Shown: positions 24,204 through 35,163 of the stretch, piece by piece | Layout of the letters: each line of letters begins with the position of its first letter | How positions within the stretch are numbered: position 1 is the stretch's first letter | Origin: CAXMST01 sp963793415 | Lineage (GTDB): Bacteria > Actinomycetota > Thermoleophilia > Solirubrobacterales > 70-9 | Direction: 5' to 3' | Assembly: GCA_963793415.1 (NCBI GenBank) | Contig: CAWCAC010000002.1 | Coordinates: 496,001 to 560,000 of the forward strand | DNA: 64,000 bases | The notes under the pieces: generated by a model | The model's input: the letters and a program-made list of their open reading frames with translations, nothing else | Told to the model about the DNA's origin: nothing | Database searches by the model: none | Translations under genes and position numbers: made by a program

Positions 24204-24857
24204 TCAGCCCTCGAACAAGTCCGGTGCCACTCCGTCGCCGGGCTTGCGGGCGATGATGAAGTGGACCTTGTGGTCGGCTGGGGAGTCGACCCAGGACTCG
24301 AAGCCGGCGTCCTCGGCGGCGGTGCGAATCTGCTCCGGGGAGCGGATCGTGAAGATCTCGAGGTTGACGTTGTCCATGACGGCGCCGTCGCGGATTGCGA
24401 TCACGAGCGTGCCGCCGGGGGCGAGCACGCGGTGGATCTCGGCCAGCGGCCCCGGCAGCTCGGGCCAGAAGTAGACGGTGTTGACGGTCAGGGCTGCGTC
24501 GACCGCCGCGTCGGCGAGCGGCAGCCGATCGACCCCGCCCTCGTGCACGTCGAGGCGGCCCGCCTCGACTGCCGCCGCATGTCGCTCGCCGAGCGCCGCG
24601 ACCATGTCGGCCGCGGGGTCGATCGCGGTCACATGCGCGGTCCGTTCGAGCAGCACGTCGACGGCGCGACCGCCGCCGAAGCCGATGTCGATCACGCGCG
24701 AGCCTGGGCCGGCCTCAAGCAGCTCGATCGCGCGCAGGTTCATCTCCTTGTTGCCGCGGTTCATCGCCCGGGCGACGATCCGGCCGCCGAGGCCGCTCGG
24801 GTGCGAGAGCTGGCGGGAGATGTAGCTGCGGATCGGGTCGATGGCCGCACCGTACAA
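24204..24857 (-). CDS. Class I SAM-dependent methyltransferase
   Basis: 217 residues. SAM-binding motif I is VIDIGFGGGRAVDVL, motif II is HVTAIDPAADMV, and a later strand is LTVNTVYFWPELPGPLAEI followed by APGGTLVIAIRDG. This is a Methyltransf_11-type enzyme of unknown substrate. The start is a TTG at 24857; no better start with a ribosome site is visible, so the N-terminus is tentative. It follows the phzF-like gene on the same strand after 81 bp. Confidence 0.8.
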   Translation of the reverse strand: MYGAAIDPIRSYISRQLSHPSGLGGRIVARAMNRGNKEMNLRAIELLEAGPGSRVIDIGFGGGRAVDVLLERTAHVTAIDPAADMVAALGERHAAAVEAGRLDVHEGGVDRLPLADAAVDAALTVNTVYFWPELPGPLAEIHRVLAPGGTLVIAIRDGAVMDNVNLEIFTIRSPEQIRTAAEDAGFESWVDSPADHKVHFIIARKPGDGVAPDLFEG

Positions 24858-24938
24858 GGCGCGCCGCGAGCAGGCCCGCAGTCGCCGGCCTCGCGGGTCG
24901 GCTGCGCCAGCCGCCGCCTCGGCTGGCGGCGCCGCCCC

Positions 24939-25634
24939 TCAGTCGGGGACGACGATGCCGCCGAACTCGACCAGGTCGCTGGGCCCGTCCGGCTCGCGCA
25001 CCGGCCGCGCGTGGATCACCGAGCCGCGCCCCTGTCGCACCTCGATCGCGCGCTCGAGCCGCGCGCAGAGCGCGACCGCGGCCGAGCCCGTCGCCTCGTC
25101 CTCGCTGATCCCGGCCTCGGCGACGAAGCAGCGGGCACGGATCGTCCCCGCCCCCTCGTCGATCCAGGCCCACTCGTAGCTCCACTCGCCGGCCGGCTCG
25201 AGCGCGTCGACCTCGGCGGCAGAGCCGTGCTCGGTGAGGACGAACGGGGGAGACCACTCGGCCCGAGCCCGCGCGAACGTGGTCCGATCGTCGCGGTGCT
25301 CGAGCGTGATCCTCCCGGCCGGCGTCAGCAGCGCGTCGGCCGGATGTCCCTCGCGCCGCAGCAGCCATCCCGTCCCGATCACCGGATGGCCGGCGAACGG
25401 CAGCTCGATCTCGGGCGTGTAGATCCGTACCCGCCCGATCGCCGGGTCGTCGACGAAGACCGTCTCCGAGTAGCCGAGCATCCGCGCGATCGCCTGGCGG
25501 TCGTCGTCGGGCACGGCGCGCCCGTTGAGGATCACGCCGAGCGGGTTGCCGTGCTCGCCGCCGTCACCGCAGAAGACCCGCAGCACCGTCACCGTCACGT
25601 CGGTCGGGCCCGCGTCCTTGCGCTTGCGGCTCAT
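24939..25634 (-). CDS. PhzF family isomerase/epimerase-like protein
   Basis: About 231 residues from the ATG at 25634. It has the PhzF hallmarks: the catalytic-site glutamate segment GYSETVFVDDP, LPFAGHPVIGTGWLL and the C-terminal DEATGSAAVALCARL. PhzF-fold proteins isomerise small molecules (trans-2,3-dihydro-3-hydroxyanthranilate in phenazine synthesis), but most members are uncharacterised and there are no phenazine genes here. It is slightly short for the family (about 260-300). It begins 17 bp after the end of purH on the same strand. Confidence 0.85.
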   Translation of the reverse strand: MSRKRKDAGPTDVTVTVLRVFCGDGGEHGNPLGVILNGRAVPDDDRQAIARMLGYSETVFVDDPAIGRVRIYTPEIELPFAGHPVIGTGWLLRREGHPADALLTPAGRITLEHRDDRTTFARARAEWSPPFVLTEHGSAAEVDALEPAGEWSYEWAWIDEGAGTIRARCFVAEAGISEDEATGSAAVALCARLERAIEVRQGRGSVIHARPVREPDGPSDLVEFGGIVVPD

Positions 25635-25650
25635 CGTCCCGCCGGACCGC

Positions 25651-27267
<1,617 letters not shown>

Positions 27268-27326
27268 CGTTTCTCGATCCTCACCAGTCTGGGGTTTGCC
27301 TCGGCGCCGAGTGTATGCGAGCCCGC

Positions 27327-27712
27327 TCAGCGCACGCCGAACAGATCGACCACGAAGACGAGCGTCTCGTCCGGGCCGATCACGCCGCCGGCGCCGCGCT
27401 TGCCGTAGCCGAGCATCGGCGGGATCGTGATCCGTCGGCGGCCACCGACCTTCATGCCGGCGACACCCTGATCCCAGCCCTCGATCACCTGACCCTGGCC
27501 GAGGCCGAATTTGAAGGTGTCACCGCGGTCCCAGGAGGCATCGAACTGCTCTCCGTTCGACCACGCGTGACCGACGTAGTGGACCTCGACCGTGCGCCCG
27601 GCGCTCGCCTCCTCGCCCTCGCCGACGATCAGGTCGTCGATCTCCAGCTGGTACGACGGCTTTCGCCGACGGGAATCTCGACGACGGGCTTCTCGTTCGG
27701 TGCGCTGCTCAT
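27327..27712 (-). pseudogene. FKBP-type peptidyl-prolyl isomerase with one frameshift
   Basis: The ATG at 27712 starts MSSAPNEKPVVEIPVGE and then runs into a stop. In the frame one base over, the protein continues as YQLEIDDLIVGEGEEASAG, VHYVGHAWSNGEQFDASWD, FKFGLGQGQVIEGWDQGVAG, MKVGGRRRITIPPMLGYG and FVVDLFGV, a complete FKBP domain ending at 27327. One missing base near 27657-27661 (a run of three C read as two) explains it. The intact product would be about 128 residues, a small cytoplasmic FKBP. It lies between purN and purH on their strand. Confidence 0.85.
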
Positions 27713-27744
27713 CTGCTCCACGCTAGCGCGAGACGGTGACGGCA

Positions 27745-28377
27745 TCACCGCTGCTCGATCCGGACGAGCCTGGGGTTGTCCGGATCGATCCGGACCGCTC
27801 CCGCGGCGATCAGCCCGATCGCCTCGGGCAGCAGCTGGTGCTCGACGCGGTGCACCTCGGCCTCGAAGTCCTCGACCGGCCGGTCATGGACGAGCTCGAT
27901 CGCTCGTTGCATGATGATCGGCCCGGTGTCCATGCCGGCGTCGACGAAGTGGACCGTGACGCCGCTGACGCGGACGCCGTGCCGGTAGGCCTGGCCGATC
28001 GCATCGAGCCCGGTGAAGCTCGGCAGCAGCGCCGGGTGGACGTTGATCACCCTCGAGGGGAAGCGGGCGATGAAGCCGGCGCTGAGCAGCTGCATGTAGC
28101 CGGCGAGCACGACCAGCTCGACCCCGCGTGACTCGAGCCAGTCCGCCATCGCCAGGTCGCGGGTCTCGCGCGACTCGTAGGCGCCGCGCTCGAAGATCCG
28201 CGTCTCGACGTCGGCCAGCGCGGCCCGCTCCAGCGCCCTCGCGTCAGGCTTGTCGGAGGCGACCGCGACGACCTCGACCGCGCCCTTGCCGTGCAGCCGG
28301 TCGAGGATCGCCTGAAGGTTGGAGCCGGTGCCCGAGGCGAGCACTGCTATCCGGAACGGCACCGCGGTCGATATCAA
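27745..28377 (-). CDS. purN: Phosphoribosylglycinamide formyltransferase
   Basis: 210 residues. Adds a formyl group from 10-formyltetrahydrofolate to GAR. ASGTGSNLQAI is the phosphate-binding loop; MQLLSAGFIARFPSRVINVHP and the catalytic aspartate in VHFVDAGMDTGPII are typical. Start options are a TTG at 28377, 3 bp after the purF stop, and a GTG at 28362; neither has a clear ribosome site, and coupling to purF would not need one. Confidence 0.95.
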   Translation of the reverse strand: MISTAVPFRIAVLASGTGSNLQAILDRLHGKGAVEVVAVASDKPDARALERAALADVETRIFERGAYESRETRDLAMADWLESRGVELVVLAGYMQLLSAGFIARFPSRVINVHPALLPSFTGLDAIGQAYRHGVRVSGVTVHFVDAGMDTGPIIMQRAIELVHDRPVEDFEAEVHRVEHQLLPEAIGLIAAGAVRIDPDNPRLVRIEQR

Positions 28378-28380
28378 CTG

Positions 28381-29823
28381 TCAGCGGGCTACGGGAACGG
28401 TCGCGATCTCCTCGAGCGCGAACTTGCCGTTCGCGCCCTCGTGATCGCCAAGCGGGTAGCGGCCGGTGAAGCAGGCGTCGCAGTGGTCCTCGGCCGGGGT
28501 GTCGACCGCCTCGTAGACGCCGTCGAGCGACAGGTAGGCGAGCGAGTCGGCGCCGACCTCCTCGGCGATCTCGTCGATCGTGCGCTCGTGCGCGACCATC
28601 TCCTCGCGGGTCGACATGTCGACGCCGTAGTGGCAGGGGTTGCGGATCGGCGGCGCCGAGATCCGCAGGTGGACCTCGTCGGCGCCGGCGTCGCGCAGCA
28701 TGCCGACGATCTGGCGGGTCGTGTTGCCGCGCACGATCGAGTCGTCGACGACGACCACGCGCTTGCCCTCGACGATCTCCGGCAGCGGGTTGAACTTGAG
28801 CCGCAGGCCGTGCTTGCGCAGCTCCTGGCCGGGCTGGATGAAGGTGCGGGCGACGTAGCGGTTCTTGATCAGGCCGTCGTCCTTGGGGATCCCCGAGGCG
28901 CGCGAGAAGCCGGCGGCGGCCGGGTTGCCCGAGTCGGGCACGGCGATCACGAGGTCGGCATCGACCGGCGACTCGCGCCAGAGGATCTCGCCCATGCGGC
29001 CGCGGACCTGCTGGACGACCCTGCCTTCGAGGCGGCTGTCGGGGCGGGAGAAGTAGATGTGCTCGAAGACGCAGAACGACTTCTTCTGCGTCTTCACCGC
29101 CTGCCGTACCTCGAGGCCGCGGGCGCTCATCGAGACCATCTCGCCGGGGCTCACCTCGCGCATCAGCTCGGCGCCGATGATGTCGAAGGCGCAGCTCTCG
29201 GAGGCGACGACGAAGCTGTTGCCTTCGAGCCTGGCCAGCGACAGGGGCCGGACCCCGTTCGGGTCGCGGAAGGCGACGACGGCATCGCGGGTCATGACCA
29301 CGGTCGAGTAGGCGCCCTTCAGCTTCTGCATCGCGCCGACGACGGCGTCCTCGATCGTCTCCTCCTCCGAGGAGGCGATCAGCGCCGCGATGATCTCCGA
29401 GTCGGAGGTGCCGCGGAACTTGACGCCGGCGTCGCTCAGCTCCGCGTAGAGCTCGACCGCGTTGGTCAGGTTGCCGTTGTGCGCGAGCGCGACCTCGCGC
29501 TTGTCCTCGCGCCAGACGGGCTGGGTGTTCTCCCAGCCGGCGCCGCCGGTGGTCGAGTAGCGCACGTGCCCGAGCGCCGCCTCGCCCTGCAGCGCCCGCA
29601 GCTTCTGCTCGTCGAAGACCTGGGAGACGAGCCCGAGGTCGCGCAGCGTCGTGATGTGGCCGCCCTCGCAGGTGGCGATCCCGGCCGATTCCTGGCCGCG
29701 GTGCTGGAGCGCGTAGAGGCTGAAGAAGGCGAGTCGCGAGACGTCGTGCCCCGGCGCGTACACGCCGAAGACGCCGCACTCGTCGCGCGGGCCGTCGCGA
29801 TCATCGAGAAAGCTCTCGTTCAA
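28381..29823 (-). CDS. purF: Amidophosphoribosyltransferase
   Basis: The committed enzyme of purine synthesis: PRPP plus glutamine to phosphoribosylamine. The start is a TTG at 29823 with GGAGG about 10 nt upstream. A 15-residue leader precedes the nucleophile cysteine in DECGVFGVY, which should be exposed by processing as in the B. subtilis type. The glutaminase and PRPP sites (VVVVDDSIVRGNTTRQ) are present, and CDACFTGRYP with other cysteines suggests the structural 4Fe-4S cluster of that subclass. It lies 86 bp after purL. Confidence 0.96.
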   Translation of the reverse strand: MNESFLDDRDGPRDECGVFGVYAPGHDVSRLAFFSLYALQHRGQESAGIATCEGGHITTLRDLGLVSQVFDEQKLRALQGEAALGHVRYSTTGGAGWENTQPVWREDKREVALAHNGNLTNAVELYAELSDAGVKFRGTSDSEIIAALIASSEEETIEDAVVGAMQKLKGAYSTVVMTRDAVVAFRDPNGVRPLSLARLEGNSFVVASESCAFDIIGAELMREVSPGEMVSMSARGLEVRQAVKTQKKSFCVFEHIYFSRPDSRLEGRVVQQVRGRMGEILWRESPVDADLVIAVPDSGNPAAAGFSRASGIPKDDGLIKNRYVARTFIQPGQELRKHGLRLKFNPLPEIVEGKRVVVVDDSIVRGNTTRQIVGMLRDAGADEVHLRISAPPIRNPCHYGVDMSTREEMVAHERTIDEIAEEVGADSLAYLSLDGVYEAVDTPAEDHCDACFTGRYPLGDHEGANGKFALEEIATVPVAR

Positions 29824-29909
29824 GAGAGAGACGCCTCCGGGTGGACGGTCGGAGAGAAAACGGCAAGCCCACGGCCTGCACCCGAAGGCTAGCAGCGGTA
29901 GCGGCTCGC

Positions 29910-32120
29910 TCAGTGCAGGTTTTCGCCGAGCGAGTGCCAGGCGGCTGCGGCGTCGGCGACGCTCGTGGCGATCCGGGCGCCGTCGGCGAGGATCGTGATC
30001 TGCGAGCCGCCGGCGCGGCCGATCACGGCGCCGCCCGCGGTCTCGGCGACGGGGCCGATCTTGTCGGGGTCGCCGGCGATCACGAAGCCGCCGGAGCCTT
30101 CGCCGAACAGCCATGCCTCGGCATCGGCCGCGCCCGCCCCGGCCTGGGAGATCAGGCCGCCGAGGTCGACCTCGAGGCCGACGTCGCCGGCGATCGCGGT
30201 CTCGGCGAGCGCCACAGCGAGGCCGCCGTCGCTGATGTCGTGGGCGACGCGCAGCATGCCGTCGCGGACGGCTGCGCGAACGGTCGCGATCGCCTCCGCG
30301 GCGGCGGCGATGTCGAGCTCGGGAAGCCCGGGGCCGAGCTCGCCCCGCTGCTTGGCCAGTTCCGAGCCGGCGAGCGCGGGCCGGAACGGGCCGATCACGG
30401 CGATCAGGTCGCCTTCCGCGAGGCCGCTGACGGTCGCCTTCGATGGATCGGGCACCTCGCCGACCATGCCGACGACCGGCGTCGGGTAGATCGGCCCGCG
30501 ATCGGTCTCGTTGTAGAGCGAGACGTTGCCGCCGACGACCGGGACTCCGAGCGCGTTACAGGCGTCGGCGAGCGCCTGCGTCGAGCGGTCGAGCTGCCAG
30601 GCGACGGTCGGCTTCTCCGGGTTGCCGAAGTTGAGGCAGTTGGTCAGTCCGAGCGGCTCGGCGCCGGCGCAAGCCAGGTTCGCGGCGCACTCGAGCACGC
30701 CCTCGACGGTGCCCGTGTAGGGGTCGCAGGCGACGCGGCGGCCGTTGCCGTCGATCGAGACGGCGATGCCCGAGCCGGTCTGGGGGATCTGCAGGACGGC
30801 GGCGTCGGCCTGCTCGGGCCGGCGCACGGTGCGCGACTGGACGATCGAGTCGTACTGCTCGAAGGCCCAGCGCTTGGAGGCGATCGACGGCGCCGCAAGC
30901 AGCGCCGCAAGAACTTCGTCGGGGTCGTCGCCGTCGAGCGTGCGCTCGTTGTCGTAGACCCACTCGCCGGGGTCGGCGGGGTCGAGGTCGTAGAGCGGGC
31001 AGTCGTCGACGAGCAGCTTGACCGGGACGACGCCGACGATCTCGGCTGCGTCGAGGATCCTGATCTCGTCACCCTCGGTCACGTGTCCGATGACTGAGCC
31101 GTTCGTCTCCCACTTGGCGGCGATCGCGAGCACGTCGCCGACCTTGGCGGGCTCGACGACGGCGAGCATCCGCTCCTGCGACTCGCTCACCATCACCTCG
31201 AACGGCTCCAGGTCCGGATTCCGCTTCGGGACCTTGGCGACGTCGATCTCGAGCCCGACGCCGCCCGCCGCAGCCATCTCCCCGGCCGAGGACGTGAGCC
31301 CGGCGGCGCCGAGGTCCTGGAGCGAGACGAGCAGGCCCTCGGAGAGCAACTCGAGGCAGCACTCCATCACCTTCTTCTCCTCGAATGGATCGCCGATCTG
31401 GACGGTCGGACGCTTCTCGTCACCCTCCTCGAGCTCGGCCGAGGCGAGCACCGAGGCGCCGCCGATCCCGTCCCTGCCGGTCGAGGCGCCGAGCAGCACG
31501 ATCGCGTTACCGACCCCGGCCGCGGCGGCCCGCACCATCGAGTCGGTCTCGGCGAGCCCGACGCACATCGCGTTGACGAGGCAGTTCTGCTCGTAGGGGG
31601 CCTCGAAGTAGACCTCGCCGCCGATTGTCGGCACCCCGATCGAGTTGCCGTAGTGGCCGATGCCGGCGACGACGTGCTCGAACAGGAAGCGGGACCGCTC
31701 GGAGCTGAGCTCGCCGAAGCGGAGCGAGTCGAGGATCGCGATCGGTCGGGCGCCGAGCGCGAAGACGTCGCGCATGATTCCGCCGACGCCGGTTGCCGCG
31801 CCCTGGAAGGGCTCGACCGCCGAGGGGTGGTTGTGGGACTCGACCTTGAAGGCGACCGACCAGCCCGCGCCGATCTCGACGGCGCCGGCGTTCTCGCCCG
31901 GTCCCATCACCACTCGCGGGCCCTCGGTGGGGAGGCGGGAGAGCAGCTTCTTCGAGTGCTTGTAGGCGCAGTGCTCGGACCAGAGCAGGCTGAACATCGC
32001 CAGCTCGACGTCGTTGGGCTCGCGGCCCATCCCCTCGCAGATCAGCTCGTACTCGCGGTCGGTGAGCCCGAGCTCGCGGTACTTCGGCACGGCGGTCGGC
32101 TGATCGGGGGCGGCGCTCAT
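29910..32120 (-). CDS. purL: Phosphoribosylformylglycinamidine synthase subunit PurL
   Basis: 736 residues, the size of the small PurL that works with separate PurQ and PurS. Conserved stretches include LWSEHCAYKHSKK, VVMGPGENAGAVEIG, SHNHPSAVEPFQGAATGVGG and GGNVSLYNE. It converts FGAR to FGAM with ATP, using ammonia made by PurQ. The ATG at 32120 begins MSAAPDQPTAVPKYRELGLT. Its partners purQ and purS are 20 kb upstream on the same strand, beyond the sulfotransferase island. purF follows. Confidence 0.96.
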   Translation of the reverse strand: MSAAPDQPTAVPKYRELGLTDREYELICEGMGREPNDVELAMFSLLWSEHCAYKHSKKLLSRLPTEGPRVVMGPGENAGAVEIGAGWSVAFKVESHNHPSAVEPFQGAATGVGGIMRDVFALGARPIAILDSLRFGELSSERSRFLFEHVVAGIGHYGNSIGVPTIGGEVYFEAPYEQNCLVNAMCVGLAETDSMVRAAAAGVGNAIVLLGASTGRDGIGGASVLASAELEEGDEKRPTVQIGDPFEEKKVMECCLELLSEGLLVSLQDLGAAGLTSSAGEMAAAGGVGLEIDVAKVPKRNPDLEPFEVMVSESQERMLAVVEPAKVGDVLAIAAKWETNGSVIGHVTEGDEIRILDAAEIVGVVPVKLLVDDCPLYDLDPADPGEWVYDNERTLDGDDPDEVLAALLAAPSIASKRWAFEQYDSIVQSRTVRRPEQADAAVLQIPQTGSGIAVSIDGNGRRVACDPYTGTVEGVLECAANLACAGAEPLGLTNCLNFGNPEKPTVAWQLDRSTQALADACNALGVPVVGGNVSLYNETDRGPIYPTPVVGMVGEVPDPSKATVSGLAEGDLIAVIGPFRPALAGSELAKQRGELGPGLPELDIAAAAEAIATVRAAVRDGMLRVAHDISDGGLAVALAETAIAGDVGLEVDLGGLISQAGAGAADAEAWLFGEGSGGFVIAGDPDKIGPVAETAGGAVIGRAGGSQITILADGARIATSVADAAAAWHSLGENLH

Positions 32121-32232
32121 CGGGAGCGACCATTCAACTACGCGCCACCGCGGAATGGGTCGCCGCCATGTTTCCCAGCCGGCGTACTGGGTAGGCGGCT
32201 CCCAGGTGGACCAATTGGAAAGGGTGAGGAGT

Positions 32233-33248
32233 ATGAGAGCGCGGGTAGCCAGGATCCTGGGAACAACGGCGCTGGTTGTGGCGGCATCGTTGTCAGCTGG
32301 AATAGCGGGGGCTGGAGCGGCGATAACGCCGACCGCGGACGCGGGAGCGCTCGCGGCGGCGATCGACAACACCGGTGGGGCGGTCACCGGGGCGGAGCTT
32401 GAGGTCCTGCCCCCGGCCGGCAATTCGACAGCGGTCGCCGACACGCCGCTCGCGGTGTTCCCCCTCAAGGGAGCGAGCTACGCGATGCTCTCCACGGGCG
32501 ATGCCGGCGCAGCGAACGGCCACTCCGAAGCTCGTGCACCGACACGCTGTGGTCCGGCGCCGACGACTCCGAAAGCACGAGCACCGACAACGGTGGTGGT
32601 GGCGGCGGTCACGGCGTCGGCGTCAACGACCTGGTGACCTTGCGCGTCGACCTCGACGTGCCCGCCGGCAGCAACTGCATGACGGTCGACTACCGGTTCC
32701 TCACCGAGGAGTTCGACGAGTACGTCGGGTCGGACTTCAACGACGGATTCATCGCCGAACTGGCGGCCACGAACTTCCTCGTCAAGGCGGACGGCAGCGT
32801 CGAGGCGCCCCGCAACTTCGCGATCGGGCCCGACGGGGGGATCACGACGGTGAACAACGCGGGCACCTCCGCCGACAACGCGTTCGGGACCACCTACGAC
32901 GGGGCAACGCCGGTGCTGCGGGCGACGACGCCCGTCGATCCGGGCGCTCAGGAGGTCTATTTCAGCATCTTCGACGCCTCCGATTCGATCTACGACTCGA
33001 CCGTATTCCTCGACAACCTGCGGCTGCGGTCGGTTCCCGCGGATCGCTGCAAGGTCGGGTCGGCCGGTACTCCGAACGAGGCCCAGCTCTGTCAGGGCCG
33101 AGAGCCGACGATCTTCGCGTCGAACGGCGTCGCGAACGGAACCAAGGGCGACGACGTGATCCTCGGCACGCCGGGGCCCGAGGTGATCCGCGCTCGCGGC
33201 GGCGACGACATCGTCTGCGCCGGCGGCGGCCCCGACCGATCCGGGTAA
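32233..33248 (+). pseudogene. Secreted choice-of-anchor-L-like protein with RTX-like tail, one frameshift
   Basis: The ATG at 32233 follows GGTGAGGAG and opens a clear signal peptide (TTALVVAASLSAGIAGAGA). The first frame leaves the pattern near 32515-32530. One missing base leads into SSCTDTLWSGADDSESTST, a glycine run, and a beta-rich domain with YRFLTEEFDEYVGSDFNDGF and YFSIFDASDSIYDSTVFLDN, like choice-of-anchor L proteins. The end, GTKGDDVILGTPGPEV and ARGGDDIVCAGGGPD, resembles calcium-binding RTX repeats. A further extra base near the end could hide a GNGGND repeat up to 33291. It is read away from purL and probably lies outside the cell. Confidence 0.7.
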
Positions 33249-33321
33249 CGGCGGCAACGACCCAAAACTGGACGGTTATCTCGAACGGTGACCCCGCGGC
33301 GCCCGACCGGCCCGGCGGCGC

Positions 33322-35163
33322 TCAGTCGTAGCCGAGCTCGCCGAGCAACTTGCCGGCGACCTCTCCGAACGCCTCGGCGTCCTCGCTGCCGAGCGTCTGT
33401 CGCCAGCCGCCGACGGGGCCGAGCTCGGCCTCGATCGCGGCCCGCTCGGGCGGGTTCACCATCGCCTCGTCGAACTCGAGCTCGAGGAACTCGCAGACCT
33501 CTCGCAGGACGATCTCGGGGTTGGAGACGAGCTCCTCGTAACGGACCTCGAGGTAGTGCGTGATCAGGTGTTCCTGCTGCCGGGCCGAGGTCACCTTCTT
33601 CTCCCAGCGCTGACCGATCGTCAGGGCCTTGCCGGGGTCGAGCTCGCCGGGCTTCGCGGCGGCGGTGTCGCGGCCGTCGCGGATCACGTGGATGAAGCGG
33701 GACTCGCTCAGCGCCCGCTGGATCCGCCGCATCCGCTTCAGGTAGGCGGGCGTCTCGTCGCCCCAACGGCTGGTCCCGTTCTGCTCGTTGATGTAGCCGT
33801 AGAACTCGCGCAGGACGGCGGCGGCCTTGAGGTCGTCGAGCTGCTCGATGCGCCCGCGCAGCTCATCCTCGTCGAGGCCGTACTCGGGGATCGGCTTCGC
33901 CGCGGCGATCACCTTGACCACGCGCTCGGCGGTGACCGGCTCGGAGCGGATCGTCTCGGCCAGCTTCGGGACGAAGCCGGACTCGGAGACGATCGTCATC
34001 TCGGGGTGCGCGTTCAGCATCGCCCCGAGCAGCGTCGTCCCGGAGCGGGCGGCTCCGACCACGAAGGGAGCGGGATCGCGCGGCTCGGCCGGCTCGCGGA
34101 TGCCGGTCGCGTGGCCGGCGACGTTGAGGGCGCGCCGGACCGAGCGCGGCAGCCGCGGTCCCGAGCGCGGCTCGTGGACCTCGCCGTTGTCGCCGCCGAG
34201 CGAGTTCGCCTCGTAGCCGAGCTCGATCAGCAGATCGCCGGCGAGCGCCTCGTAGGCGGCCTGGTCGGCCGGGTCCATCTTCGTCCGGTAGCCGCCGACG
34301 AGCGAGGGGTTGGGCGGCTCGAAGGTCTTCTCGTGGCTCTTCAGGCGACGCTCCGCGGACTGCGGGTCGCGGCCCTTGCCGCGCGGCAGCTCTCGGGCCT
34401 TCTCCTTGAGCCGCTCCTGCGCGGTCTCGTGGTAGCCGAGCATCGCCGGGTCGAAGTCGAGCTCGATGAACTCGCAGATCCGCCGCAGCTGACCCTCGGT
34501 GTCGAGCACGAGGTCCTCGAACTTGACCTCCATGTAGTAGCCGAGGTACGGCTGCTGGGCGCGGCCGCGCAGCACCCTGCCGCGCCAGCGCTCGGCCGCC
34601 GCCTCGATCGTCTCGGGCCCGAAGCTCTGCTTGAGGATCGAGAGCGCGACGTCGCGTCCGTCGCGGATCAGGTGGATGAAGCGCGCCTCCGGCAGGTACT
34701 CCTGGATCTCGCGCATGCGCTTCACGTAGCCGGGCGTCTTGTCGCCCCAGCGCGGCGGCCCGCCCTGCTTCTCGCCGTAGATCGCGAAGAACTCGCGCAC
34801 CGCGGCGGGGCCGTCGAGGGCGCCCCGTGCCTCGAGCACGCCCCAACGGTCGGAGAGCTCGCTCGCCTCGATGTGGAAGTCGCCCCAGCGGCGGTGCGAG
34901 GTCAGCATCTCGAGCATCCGCTCGCGGCTCGCGCCGTGCTTCTCGCGGGCCTTGATCAGGTCGGGGATGAAGTGGGTCTCGGAGGGGATCGCGATGTCGG
35001 GATGCGCGTCGAGCATCAGCCGCAGCAGCGTCGTGCCCGAGCGGGTCGCGCCGACGACGAACGGGGCGGGCGGCGGCGTGCCCTCGGTCCGCGAGCGCTT
35101 GACCGCGCGGCGGCGGCTGCGGTAGCCGGCGACGCTGCGGACGATCTCGCGCCGCGCTTTCAC
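33322..35163 (-). CDS. Tandem-domain sulfotransferase
   Basis: 613 residues holding two complete sulfotransferase domains. Domain 1 (about 30-330) has RSGTTLLRLMLDAHP, SETHFIPDLI, RWGDKTPGY and FIHLIRDGRDVALS. Domain 2 (about 350-610) has RSGTTLLGAMLNAHP, SESGFVPKL, RWGDETPAY and FIHVIRDGRDTAAA. The first and last motifs of each are the PAPS phosphosulfate and 3'-phosphate sites. A fusion of two active-looking domains is rare. In domain 2 the ETHF glutamate/histidine pair is SESGF, so its acceptor site differs. GTG start overlapping the upstream glycosyltransferase stop (GTGA). Confidence 0.88.
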   Translation of the reverse strand: MKARREIVRSVAGYRSRRRAVKRSRTEGTPPPAPFVVGATRSGTTLLRLMLDAHPDIAIPSETHFIPDLIKAREKHGASRERMLEMLTSHRRWGDFHIEASELSDRWGVLEARGALDGPAAVREFFAIYGEKQGGPPRWGDKTPGYVKRMREIQEYLPEARFIHLIRDGRDVALSILKQSFGPETIEAAAERWRGRVLRGRAQQPYLGYYMEVKFEDLVLDTEGQLRRICEFIELDFDPAMLGYHETAQERLKEKARELPRGKGRDPQSAERRLKSHEKTFEPPNPSLVGGYRTKMDPADQAAYEALAGDLLIELGYEANSLGGDNGEVHEPRSGPRLPRSVRRALNVAGHATGIREPAEPRDPAPFVVGAARSGTTLLGAMLNAHPEMTIVSESGFVPKLAETIRSEPVTAERVVKVIAAAKPIPEYGLDEDELRGRIEQLDDLKAAAVLREFYGYINEQNGTSRWGDETPAYLKRMRRIQRALSESRFIHVIRDGRDTAAAKPGELDPGKALTIGQRWEKKVTSARQQEHLITHYLEVRYEELVSNPEIVLREVCEFLELEFDEAMVNPPERAAIEAELGPVGGWRQTLGSEDAEAFGEVAGKLLGELGYD

